Assembly (NCBI RefSeq): GCF_040372805.1
Contig: NZ_BAABWJ010000001.1
Span: forward strand, 1,302,001 to 1,366,000
Direction: 5' to 3'
DNA: 64,000 bases
Origin: Pseudoteredinibacter isoporae_A
GTDB taxonomy: Bacteria > Pseudomonadota > Gammaproteobacteria > Pseudomonadales > Cellvibrionaceae
Below the pieces are notes generated by a model. It was not told where the DNA came from and made no database searches. It worked only from the letters and a program-made list of their open reading frames with translations. This document shows, in pieces, positions 27,134-34,157 of the stretch. Position numbers and translations under genes: made by a program. How positions within the stretch are numbered: the first letter of the stretch is position 1; every line of letters begins with the position of its first letter.

Positions 27134-28318
27134 TCATGGCGCTTTTCCATCGGCTCTCGGGCTGACAAGATAAGGAATAAATTCTACAGCAAAACAAAGT
27201 AAGGCGAGGCTCCAGCAAAGTGCGGCGGAATCCCACAGTGGCATGGTCGGGTGCAATCCTGCCGCCAGGCGCAAGATAACCGCCGCCAGCATGAACACAT
27301 AACTGGCTAACATCAGCCGGCTGCAATGCAGGGAACGACCGCTGTGGCCGAGACTTACTCGTCCCATAAAACCCACTGTCATCAGTCCGACGCATAATAC
27401 CCCTGCACTGTGTATCCACAGGCTGGCAGGAACCAACGCGTAATAGCTCGCCGCTTTTAATACGTAAGTGATGGCGATGCCAATATAGGCCAGGTGCAGC
27501 ACCCACAGCATTGGGTTGCGCCAGAGTGCCTTGCCTTGCCAGCCCCACCAGGAGTATAGAATCAGTAGTGAAAATGCCAGGGCCAACAAGGCCTTCGGCA
27601 ATAGGGCATCAATAACGTTGGCGAGTAAAAGTTGCGATGCACCCGCTGCGAGAAGCCAGAGGGCCTGTTGAGCAAACCCGGTTGGTTGCACGGCGCCCTG
27701 GGTGCCGTTGCGGGTAAACATGGGCATCACTCGTGCACCAATGATGGTGATCAGCATCAAAAGCAGCTCCAAAGCAAACAGCAAAGGCTGACTTGGAGCT
27801 AGGGCCAATTGTTGGTGGATCGCCAAGTGATACAAAAGATTACAGACAAAGAACGCCAGCAAAATGGGAATAAACAGCAGGTTCCGCCAGTTACGGCTTT
27901 TGATCATAGGTATTGCCAGGCAGAGGGCCAGGCAAGGAATAAAGGCCAGATCCAGCACGCTCAGGTACAGCGAGGGGGGCAGCATAATGGCCAGAGGCCG
28001 AGGCAGGAACCATAACAAAACGAGTGCCATCAGCAATGGGCCGCGAGCGGTATCCAAACCGGTCCAGTTGCGGACGGCCGTTAACAGGAAGCCTGCAACG
28101 ATGGCGATGCCGTAAGCATAGATCATTTCATGGGCGTGCCAACTGAACATATTGACCAATGGCAATTGAAGCTGTCCCCGATAAATAAATACCCACACAA
28201 TCATTAGGGCTGCGCCAAGCAGACTGCCCACGGCAAAGAATGGACGAAAACCAATACTGAAAAACACGGACTGCCCGGGACGTTGGGTGGTGGGTTCCTG
28301 CAGTTGGATCAGGGACAT
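27134..28318 (-). CDS. nnrS: NnrS family membrane protein
   Basis: NnrS is a haem- and copper-containing inner-membrane protein that relieves nitric oxide stress, apparently by protecting iron-containing metabolites. The 394-residue protein has about twelve membrane helices and starts with the family's 'FFSIGFRPFFAVGSL'. Likely metal or haem ligands are the histidines in 'FSWHAHEMIYAYG' near helix 2, with 'GRVSLGHSGR' later. The context (DUF971 downstream) fits iron metabolism. I looked for FNR- or NsrR-type sites in the upstream 450 bases and saw none with confidence. No denitrification gene is in the window; NO could arise from the nitrite reductase region. Confidence 0.92.
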   Translation of the reverse strand: MSLIQLQEPTTQRPGQSVFFSIGFRPFFAVGSLLGAALMIVWVFIYRGQLQLPLVNMFSWHAHEMIYAYGIAIVAGFLLTAVRNWTGLDTARGPLLMALVLLWFLPRPLAIMLPPSLYLSVLDLAFIPCLALCLAIPMIKSRNWRNLLFIPILLAFFVCNLLYHLAIHQQLALAPSQPLLFALELLLMLITIIGARVMPMFTRNGTQGAVQPTGFAQQALWLLAAGASQLLLANVIDALLPKALLALAFSLLILYSWWGWQGKALWRNPMLWVLHLAYIGIAITYVLKAASYYALVPASLWIHSAGVLCVGLMTVGFMGRVSLGHSGRSLHCSRLMLASYVFMLAAVILRLAAGLHPTMPLWDSAALCWSLALLCFAVEFIPYLVSPRADGKAP

Positions 28319-28770
28319 AAAACGATCCTTAACTCACTAGGGGGACTCTACTTTAGCACGACTGGGAGAAACCTCAATCGTAAAAACCAGTCATGATAGT
28401 AAGTGCTTGCATATCTTGTGGCCCCAGTAAATACAGGAGTTTTAACGAATAATAAGATTTTAGGGAGGCAAAAAAGAAAAAGCCCCTGGAGCGTATCAGC
28501 ATCAAGGGCGAAAGGAGCATGGAGGTATTTAACCACAAAACGTCGCCTGGGTCATTCAATGATTGGTTTTTATGTGCGTCAGGGTAAAAGTTTTCGGGTA
28601 ATTCTGACTTTGAGTACAGATTGGGGCGGTTGCATGGGGCTGTGGTGAGTATCAGTTGCACCCTGCGGTTTCAGAGTGCAAGCTTCGGCCTTCATTCATT
28701 CCTCTGCGAGTTTGCCAAGGACAGTGTTGGAAAGTGGCAGCACCGCGGAAGATCCCACATAGACGACATT
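28319..28770. other. Intergenic region between nnrS and the sulfatase
   Basis: About 450 bases separate the divergent starts of nnrS and the sulfatase. Short open frames on both strands show no coding pattern, ribosome-binding site or recognisable family. Promoters for both genes are expected here, but I cannot point to clear boxes. Confidence 0.5.
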
Positions 28771-30069
28771 ATGAAACCTCGTTCCGGTGTTCCCATTTTA
28801 ATCCATTGGCGGCTTTTTTCTCGATATGCGTGCTCGCTGTTTTTATTCTGTTGTTCGGTGGCCACAGTGGGAACCGCCCAGGCCAACAAGTCAGAAGCAC
28901 TGCCCAATATAGTTCTTATTGTGGCCGACTATATGGGGTACTCGGATATCGGTCCCTATGGTGCGTCCGATATCAACACGCCCTCATTGGATCGTTTGGC
29001 GGCAGAAGGGGTGCGTTTCAGTGACCATTACAGCTCGGCGCCCAAGTGTATTCCGGCCCGCGCCTCGCTGATGAGTGGTGTGTATCCTGCGAAGGCCTTG
29101 CACCGAGGGTATGGCCTGCCCGCGGAGAAAAACATTGTCTTGAAATCCCTTCAGGCGAGCGCTTACCGAACAGCCTTAATCGGTAAGTGGCATTTGGGCA
29201 TGTCACCGGGTTACCACCCCAATGATCATGGCTTTGACTATTTTCTGGGGTTCAATTCTTGGACTCTGGACCATCACACGCACGACACGCCCCAAGGTGA
29301 GCCGGGTTTGTATCGCAATGCCGAGCGGGTTTCCGAAAGTGGGTACCTAAGCGATGTGCTGACGCGAGAAGCGGTTCAATTCATCAAGCAGCCGGCCCAA
29401 AAGCCTTTCTTTTTATACCTTTCTTACAGTGCTGGTTTACCACCCTACCAAAAGCCGGATTTACCCCAATCACATTGGCAATCCGGGTGGGACGCCGCGA
29501 AGGCCCGGCGTTCGGATTATGTCGCGATGGTAGAGCGAATGGACGAAGGCATCGCGAAAGTCTTGAATGCTTTGGCGGCTGAAGATCAGGAGGCTGAGAC
29601 CTTGGTGATCTTTACCTATGATCACGGTGGCCGACACCTCGTGAACTCAGGTCCTTTGTTTCATGGTTTTGATACTTTGTGGGAGGGAGGTATTCGTGTC
29701 CCCTTGATTGCCCGGTGGCCGGGCAAGCTCAGGGCGGGGCGCCTGATCTCCACACCGAGTATTATTATGGATATATCTGCCACGATTCTCGATGTATCCG
29801 GCAATACTGCGCGAGTATCGATGACCGATGGGATGAGTTTTATCGACCCTAATCCGTCGTCTGACGATCGGGCGTTTTTCTGGAAGAATAAAGCAATGCG
29901 TGCGGTGAGAAAGGGGGCTTGGAAATACGTTGTGGATGGTCATACCCAAATGCTTTTTGATGTGGAAAAAGATATGGGAGAAAGAACCAATCTGTTCTAC
30001 CGACACCCAGAGGTGGTCCTGGAACTTCAAGCGTTGCTGAATGATTGGGAGACTCACGTTACAAAATGA
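28771..30069 (+). CDS. Exported type I sulfatase
   Basis: A 432-residue formylglycine-dependent sulfatase or related hydrolase. The N-terminus has a hydrophobic signal (about 18-37, 'AQA' cleavage site). The modification motif C-x-P-x-R is intact as 'CIPAR' (Cys93-Arg97), so Cys93 would be turned into formylglycine by a sulfatase-modifying enzyme. The metal site shows 'DHGG' but has Asp53-Tyr54 ('ADYMGYSD') where the family has two aspartates. The frame extends 50 codons upstream; I start at 28771 because the signal follows, though the ribosome-binding site is poor. No sulfatase maturase or carbohydrate gene is adjacent. The substrate is unknown. Confidence 0.85.
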   Translation: MKPRSGVPILIHWRLFSRYACSLFLFCCSVATVGTAQANKSEALPNIVLIVADYMGYSDIGPYGASDINTPSLDRLAAEGVRFSDHYSSAPKCIPARASLMSGVYPAKALHRGYGLPAEKNIVLKSLQASAYRTALIGKWHLGMSPGYHPNDHGFDYFLGFNSWTLDHHTHDTPQGEPGLYRNAERVSESGYLSDVLTREAVQFIKQPAQKPFFLYLSYSAGLPPYQKPDLPQSHWQSGWDAAKARRSDYVAMVERMDEGIAKVLNALAAEDQEAETLVIFTYDHGGRHLVNSGPLFHGFDTLWEGGIRVPLIARWPGKLRAGRLISTPSIIMDISATILDVSGNTARVSMTDGMSFIDPNPSSDDRAFFWKNKAMRAVRKGAWKYVVDGHTQMLFDVEKDMGERTNLFYRHPEVVLELQALLNDWETHVTK

Positions 30070-30119
30070 GCCCTCGTACCGTCTTATAGCCATTACATTA
30101 CCTTAAGAGAACTCGATTT

Positions 30120-30623
30120 ATGATTTCAACGGTTGAAACCGAACGGCTAAAACTACTTTCGCCTACCGCTGATAACTTTCCTGTTTATGAGGCATTTTAT
30201 GGCGATGCAGAGGCGTCAAATATGTACGGTGGACCCCTTTCCCGGGAGCAAATCTGGGCTCGGTTAAAGGCGGATCTTGGTTCATGGTATTTAATGGGTT
30301 TTGGGGTGTGGATTGTCCAAGAAAAAGAGACGGGCGATAGTATTGGAACCTGTGGCTTTTGGAAAGGCAAAGATTGGCCCAGAGAGTTGACCTGGTGGCT
30401 ATTGCCCGATGCCAGGGGAAAAGGGTTTGCCCGGGAAGCTTCTATTGCGGCCATTCGACACGCGTTTGATCAGTGGCATTGGGACTGTGTTGAAACCTAT
30501 ATGAACGATGAAAACACAGCGGCCCGCAACTTAGTTGAGCGTCTGGGGGGACAAAAAGTTCGCCGCTCTGAATTCCCGGACGGCTTGTATCGCGATATCT
30601 ACCAGTTTGTTTGCCCCGAATGA
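30120..30623 (+). CDS. GNAT-family N-acetyltransferase (RimJ/RimL-like)
   Basis: A 167-residue GNAT acetyltransferase. The N-terminal 'ISTVETERLKLL' is typical of the RimJ/RimL branch. The acetyl-CoA pyrophosphate loop is 'LLPDARGKGFAREAS' (R/Q-x-x-G-x-G/A pattern). The C-terminal 'NENTAARNLVERLGG' resembles the 'N-x-x-S-x-x-V-x-E-K-L-G' segment of the family. Targets are amino groups of proteins or small molecules and cannot be predicted. It follows the sulfatase by 50 bases on the same strand and may be co-transcribed, without obvious functional link. Confidence 0.92.
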   Translation: MISTVETERLKLLSPTADNFPVYEAFYGDAEASNMYGGPLSREQIWARLKADLGSWYLMGFGVWIVQEKETGDSIGTCGFWKGKDWPRELTWWLLPDARGKGFAREASIAAIRHAFDQWHWDCVETYMNDENTAARNLVERLGGQKVRRSEFPDGLYRDIYQFVCPE

Positions 30624-30732
30624 GTGTCTCAGGTTTGGGGGCCATTTCCTATGTGCACGAAGGCGCCACGAGGACGTAGGTGCGACCCTGTCCCGAACTG
30701 GCCCCGCTTTAGAGACTCAAAGGACTTGTTGG

Positions 30733-31023
30733 ATGATTGATCTGATTGAAGTTTTGTTTAAGGATGTTTTGCGGTTATTGGGTTTGCTTGTTCGAATGGT
30801 CATAGGGTTGATGTATGAACTTTGCTTCGAAACCATCGGGTGGTATGTCGGTTGGCCCATCTGCCGATTGTTCAGTCTCAAGCGCTGGCCTGAGCAGGGG
30901 ATCAATGATCAGGAGCGGGCATCTCAGCTGACGCAGTGTTTGGTCTCTATTGTGGGGCTGGTATCTTTGCTGGCATTGTCCTTCCTGATCGCCAGCTACA
31001 CGGGGGAGCCACGTCTTAACTAA
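30733..31023 (+). CDS. Small hypothetical membrane protein
   Basis: A 96-residue protein I do not recognise. It has two hydrophobic stretches, one at about residues 5-30 and one at about 70-92 ending 'LVSLLALSFLIASY', with a tryptophan-rich segment ('GWYVGWPICRLF') between them. The ATG at 30733 has AAGGA at a good distance, which decides the start; the same frame is open further upstream but overlaps the GNAT gene. It lies alone between GNAT and the BASS transporter. Confidence 0.65.
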   Translation: MIDLIEVLFKDVLRLLGLLVRMVIGLMYELCFETIGWYVGWPICRLFSLKRWPEQGINDQERASQLTQCLVSIVGLVSLLALSFLIASYTGEPRLN

Positions 31024-31106
31024 ACAAAACTTTCATTGCACTACTGTGGCATCGATAATAAGCCGACAAGTAATACAGCAGCATAATAATAGATACAGGT
31101 AGTGCC

Positions 31107-32030
31107 GTGGGAACTTTCTATGTTCAACATGAATACTGGTTTTCAGTATTTCAGCTCGTAACCGCCATGATTGGTATGGGTGCAACCTTAACCCCTAAAG
31201 ACTTTAAGGAATTGCTGCTGGAGCCCAAGGCAGTATCGAGTGGTACGGCGATTCAAATTATTATCGTCCCGCTGGTCGCCTATGCTTTTATCAGCCTGTT
31301 TGGTCTGGCGGGGGGCGTGGCCGTGGGTTTGGCTCTGATTGCATCGGTGCCGGGCGGTTCAACCTCGAATATCTTTACTCACTTTGCCCGTGGAAATATT
31401 GCCTTGTCTGTGGCGATTACCGCAGTGACGACCTTGGCCTGCTTGTTTACAACACCTTTTATTCTCGATTTGCTGATTGAAAACTATATGCCTGCGGATT
31501 TTGTGATGCCTAAGGGGCATATCATGAAAGAGATCACGCTGACTCTGTTGTTACCGCTGGCCCTTGGTATGTTGTATTTGCGATTTTTCCCAGGCACCGC
31601 CGAATTGTTCTCGAAATGGGCCATTCGCACCTCAATGTTTGGCCTGCTTATGATTGTTGTGGGCGCTTCGGCTTCAGGTCGATTGGATCTGGAAGTGTTT
31701 GGGCTTGGCAATGTCGCCTTGATTGTGTTGTTTATCGCGGTGCTGGCGCTGGTGAGTTGGTTGATTTCCTGGGGCGTACTCAGTTTATCCCACGCCGACG
31801 CCACAGCCGTTGATATGGAAGTGGTGGTGCGTAACATTAATTTGGGTTTGATGCTGAAAGCCCTATTGTTTCCTGCCGTACTGGGCCAAGTCGATCCGAT
31901 CGGAGACATGGTGCTGTTGGCTTTGTTGCTTTATGGTGGTCTGCAACTTTTTGTGGCCGCTGCCATTATTACGGTTCGACGGAAAACAGCCGGTAAACGG
32001 ATTGACAATGAGAGTTTGTTAACGGATTAG
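31107..32030 (+). CDS. BASS-family (bile acid:sodium symporter-like) transporter
   Basis: A 307-residue inner-membrane transporter with nine or ten helices of the BASS superfamily. The first signature appears as 'MIGMGATLTPKDFKELL'. The crossover region 'SVPGGSTSNIFTHFARGN' contains the Pro-Gly-Gly and Ser/Asn/Thr residues that bind sodium in this family. In the second repeat the matching crossover is less canonical, with 'VVVRNINLGLMLKALLFP'. Substrates of bacterial members are organic anions such as pyruvate-like or sterol acids. The start is a GTG; the ribosome-binding site is weak. Confidence 0.88.
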   Translation: MGTFYVQHEYWFSVFQLVTAMIGMGATLTPKDFKELLLEPKAVSSGTAIQIIIVPLVAYAFISLFGLAGGVAVGLALIASVPGGSTSNIFTHFARGNIALSVAITAVTTLACLFTTPFILDLLIENYMPADFVMPKGHIMKEITLTLLLPLALGMLYLRFFPGTAELFSKWAIRTSMFGLLMIVVGASASGRLDLEVFGLGNVALIVLFIAVLALVSWLISWGVLSLSHADATAVDMEVVVRNINLGLMLKALLFPAVLGQVDPIGDMVLLALLLYGGLQLFVAAAIITVRRKTAGKRIDNESLLTD

Positions 32031-32088
32031 TCAGAGGCGAACCAGAGTCTGTTTGAGCTGCTTTGCCTTATTAATACAGGAGCGCAAA

Positions 32089-32571
32089 ATGAAGTTTGAA
32101 TTAGCCCAAGCCAATATCGCGAAATTTCGACTGCCGCAGGAGCATCCGGCGAATGCGGATTTTGTCAACAATCTGGATCGCGTCAATGCGGTGGCTGAGT
32201 CCCAGGATGGGTTTATCTGGCGTTTTACGGGTGATGGTAATGATGCCTTGGATGTGCAGGCTTTTGATGACCCCAACATTGCCTTGAATATGTCGGTATG
32301 GTCGAATGTTCAGTCATTGGTGAATTTTGTCTATCGCAATCAGGACCATCGCGACATTATGCGTCGCCGCAAAGAATGGTTCGATAAAATCGATTTCTAT
32401 ATGGTTCTGTGGTGGGTAGAGGCGGGCAGACGCCCCACGCCGGAAGAGGCCAAAATTCGCTTGGAATTACTCAAGTGCAACGGCCCGAGTTACGCGGCCT
32501 TCACGTTTAAGCAACCTTTTGCTGCGCCCAGTGGTGAAACCATTGATGCTTTTCATGATCGCTGTGCCTAA
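32089..32571 (+). CDS. DUF3291 domain protein
   Basis: A 160-residue soluble protein of the DUF3291 family, which has the ferredoxin-like alpha/beta fold of antibiotic-monooxygenase-like dimers. Typical family features are the start 'FELAQANIAKFRLP', the central 'DGFIWRF' and 'NMSVWSNVQSLVNFVY', and 'MVLWWVEAGRRPTPEEA'. Its biochemical activity is unknown. CAGGAG precedes the ATG. The SRPBCC gene starts 14 bases after its stop, so the pair is likely co-translated. Confidence 0.9.
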   Translation: MKFELAQANIAKFRLPQEHPANADFVNNLDRVNAVAESQDGFIWRFTGDGNDALDVQAFDDPNIALNMSVWSNVQSLVNFVYRNQDHRDIMRRRKEWFDKIDFYMVLWWVEAGRRPTPEEAKIRLELLKCNGPSYAAFTFKQPFAAPSGETIDAFHDRCA

Positions 32572-32585
32572 ACTGAGCACCTATT

Positions 32586-33017
32586 GTGAACACGAATCCT
32601 ATCGTTGTTGAGCAGTTGTTCGACACTAAGCTTGAAACCTTGTGGGCGGCGATCACTCAACAAGAAAATATGCAGCAATGGCTGTTTGCCGAAATTCAGA
32701 GTTTTCAGCCCTCCGTAAACTTCGAAACCGAATTTACGGTATCTGTCGAGGGGAAAGACTTTGTGCATCACTGGAAGGTGTTGGAAGTCATTCCCTTTAC
32801 TAAGCTTGTATATCAGTGGCGGTATAAACACTTTCCTGGCGATTCCTCTGTCAGCTGGTTGTTGACAGAGGAGCAGGGTAAAACGCGTCTTCTGTTTACT
32901 CACTGTGGCCACGAAACCATAACGGGTGATGAGCTCTTCTCATATGAGCATGGTCTCGCTGGCTGGCATTATCTCATTCAAGAACGTCTTAAGACCTTTC
33001 TTCAATCGAAAATCTGA
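32586..33017 (+). CDS. SRPBCC (AHSA1-like) domain protein
   Basis: A 143-residue protein with the START/Bet v1-like fold of the AHSA1 (activator of Hsp90 ATPase homologue) branch. Clear features are 'VEQLFDTKLETLWAAITQQENMQQWLF' (split over the first strand and helix), 'HHWKVLEVIPFTKLVYQWRY', and the C-terminal helix starting 'GLAGWHYLIQERLKTFL'. Members bind hydrophobic ligands or act in unknown ways. The start is GTG. No link to the nitrate genes beginning 160 bases later is implied. Confidence 0.9.
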   Translation: MNTNPIVVEQLFDTKLETLWAAITQQENMQQWLFAEIQSFQPSVNFETEFTVSVEGKDFVHHWKVLEVIPFTKLVYQWRYKHFPGDSSVSWLLTEEQGKTRLLFTHCGHETITGDELFSYEHGLAGWHYLIQERLKTFLQSKI

Positions 33018-33112
33018 ATCATCTGTTGGTCTCACTGCTCTGAGTTTTGCGACGCTGAGCGGACAACGCCTTTCACTCTGAGTGGCCCACGTTAGAGCAT
33101 GAGACCTATGCC

Positions 33113-33129
33113 TGCCCGAAAGCGGTGCA
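33113..33129 (+). promoter_or_regulatory. Weak NtrC-like dyad before nasT
   Basis: TGCCCG-N5-GGTGCA matches the NtrC consensus TGCACC-N5-GGTGCA at ten of twelve positions. It lies only 28 bases before the proposed sigma-54 promoter, closer than usual, so it is a weak call. Confidence 0.35.
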
Positions 33130-33156
33130 GTTTCTATTACGTTGTCCACCTTTTAC

Positions 33157-33173
33157 TTGGAATAGAGTTTGCT
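33157..33173 (+). promoter_or_regulatory. Candidate sigma-54 promoter of nasT
   Basis: TTGGAAT-N5-TTGCT contains the GG-N10-GC core of -24/-12 promoters (GG at 33159, GC at 33171) and the TTGC half. It lies 43 bases upstream of the nasT start. The -24 half deviates from TGGCAC. Confidence 0.5.
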
Positions 33174-33215
33174 TTGTAGTTGCTTAGAATCCGCAATTCA
33201 AGACGAGTGAAACCG

Positions 33216-33809
33216 ATGTCCAGTGACAAAATGATCCGGGTACTGCTGATCGACAGTGATCAGACAAGAGCGATGCTTGCACAAGAAGTGCTCAAGGAAT
33301 TCTCCTGTGAGGTCATTTATATGTCGAGCGAGAGTGTTTCCATTTTACGAGAGGTCAGCCGAATTAACCCTGATCTGATTCTGATGGGAACTGAAATGCC
33401 CAGTCGAGAGTTGATTGAGTGTCTTAATTTGATCTCAAAACATAAACCCAAACCGGTGATTGTCTTTTCCGAAAAAAGCGACGACGAAACTATTACGCCC
33501 ATACTTAAGTCAGGTGTTAGTGCCTATGTGATTGGAGAGGTAGATGCTGAGAGACTTAAGTCGGTAATAAAGGTAGCGTTGGCACGATTCGAGGATTATC
33601 AATCGATTAAGAGTGAATTGAAGGAAGCGCAGGAGCAATTGGGTAATCAGAAAAATATTGACCGCGCCAAGCGCTGGCTTATGGACACCAAGCAGCTGAC
33701 AGAAAAAGAAGCGTATCACCGAATTCGCAAGGCGGCGATGGATAACGGTCAGAAGATAGAGGAGGTCGCCAAGAATATTCTCTCCATGGCTTCTCTATTG
33801 GAGAGCTGA
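33216..33809 (+). CDS. nasT: ANTAR-domain transcription antiterminator (NasT-like)
   Basis: A 197-residue regulator with an N-terminal receiver-like domain (1-125) and a C-terminal ANTAR RNA-binding domain (about 135-192, with 'AKRWLMDTKQLTEKEAYHRI' and 'AAMDNGQKIEEVA'). NasT/NasR proteins bind a two-hairpin motif in the nitrate gene leader and prevent termination. That motif and a terminator follow at 34003-34146. The acidic pocket Asp13/Asp15 is present, but the phosphoacceptor position in 'DLILMGTEMPS' is Gly58, where NasT normally has Asp. Phosphorylation control is therefore impossible. A NasS-type nitrate sensor gene is not adjacent. The ATG at 33216 was chosen; 33231 is possible. Confidence 0.9.
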   Translation: MSSDKMIRVLLIDSDQTRAMLAQEVLKEFSCEVIYMSSESVSILREVSRINPDLILMGTEMPSRELIECLNLISKHKPKPVIVFSEKSDDETITPILKSGVSAYVIGEVDAERLKSVIKVALARFEDYQSIKSELKEAQEQLGNQKNIDRAKRWLMDTKQLTEKEAYHRIRKAAMDNGQKIEEVAKNILSMASLLES

Positions 33810-33842
33810 TATTGGATGATATGGATGATTATTGTGCGTTAG

Positions 33843-33859
33843 TGCACCTGCTTGGTTCA
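33843..33859 (+). promoter_or_regulatory. NtrC-binding-site-like dyad upstream of the nitrate operon
   Basis: TGCACC-N5-GGTTCA differs from the NtrC consensus TGCACC-N5-GGTGCA at one position. Its centre lies about 61 bases before the -24 GG of the sigma-54 promoter at 33910, a normal enhancer distance. It suggests induction under nitrogen limitation. Confidence 0.7.
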
Positions 33860-33909
33860 CGGTGTGGCGATCTATTTCCCTAAACCGCTGTGAACAAGGC
33901 CAATTCAAG

Positions 33910-33926
33910 TTGGCACCACCTTTGCA
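33910..33926 (+). promoter_or_regulatory. Sigma-54 promoter of the nitrate assimilation operon
   Basis: TTGGCACCACCTTTGCA matches the -24/-12 consensus YTGGCACG-N4-TTGCW at all but one fixed position, with GG (33912) and GC (33924) exactly ten bases apart. Transcription should begin near 33937, giving an untranslated leader of about 220 bases before nrtA. Confidence 0.85.
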
Positions 33927-34002
33927 TTGTCCATTGCGTCCCTGAGCGTTTGTATTCACTGCGAGAGTGAAAGAAAGGCATTTTGCGTTTCGACAAACCT
34001 CA

Positions 34003-34068
34003 CAAACCATAGACGGATTGCTGGCGTATGCTGTGATCAGTAGGGGCTATAAACTACAACGGCGTAGT
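34003..34068 (+). ncRNA. ANTAR-target two-hairpin RNA motif in the nitrate leader
   Basis: Two hairpins have hexanucleotide loops with A at position 1 and G at position 4, the signature recognised by ANTAR proteins. P1 (34003-34020) is CAAACC/GGATTG with one A-A mismatch and loop ATAGAC. P2 (34053-34068) is ACTAC/GTAGT with loop AACGGC. The linker is 32 bases. The motif lies between the sigma-54 promoter and the leader terminator, and the ANTAR gene is immediately upstream. GTAG at 34040-34043 could pair with the P2 left arm (34054-34057), giving a weak competing fold. The type is a cis-acting leader element, not a separate RNA. Confidence 0.72.
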
Positions 34069-34099
34069 GCATTCATCAGTTAATTATTTGTCGGCATCG

Positions 34100-34146
34100 A
34101 AGCCCATCGTCCACTGTGTTTCTTCAGTGGCGATGGGCTTTTTTTT
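34100..34146 (+). terminator. Leader attenuator in front of nrtA
   Basis: AAGCCCATCG-t-CCACTG pairs with CAGTGG-CGATGGGCTT across an eight-base loop, followed by six more T. The U-tract directly touches the ribosome-binding site GGAG (34147-34150) of nrtA, whose ATG is at 34158. A terminator in this place must be bypassed for the operon to be expressed, which fits NasT-type antitermination. The stem also lies within reach of blocking ribosome access. Confidence 0.9.
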
Positions 34147-34157
34147 GGAGAAAAACT

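Noticed and set aside
28348..28661. Small open frames on both strands between nnrS and the sulfatase
   Set aside because: No ribosome-binding sites, no family features and overlapping frames on both strands; chance is the best explanation.
28621..28770. Fifty-codon N-terminal extension of the sulfatase
   Set aside because: The extension has no family resemblance and would hide the signal peptide beginning after the ATG at 28771.
33991..34008. Repeated ACAAACC (33993 and 34002) as a direct-repeat operator in the nitrate leader
   Set aside because: The copies lie downstream of the sigma-54 promoter in the transcribed leader and the second is used by the P1 stem. A repeat this short may be chance.
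34116..34157. Upstream in-frame start for nrtA
   Set aside because: The extension would be coded inside the leader terminator hairpin and U-tract, and would place 14 residues before the signal peptide. The ATG at 34158 has a GGAG ribosome-binding site.
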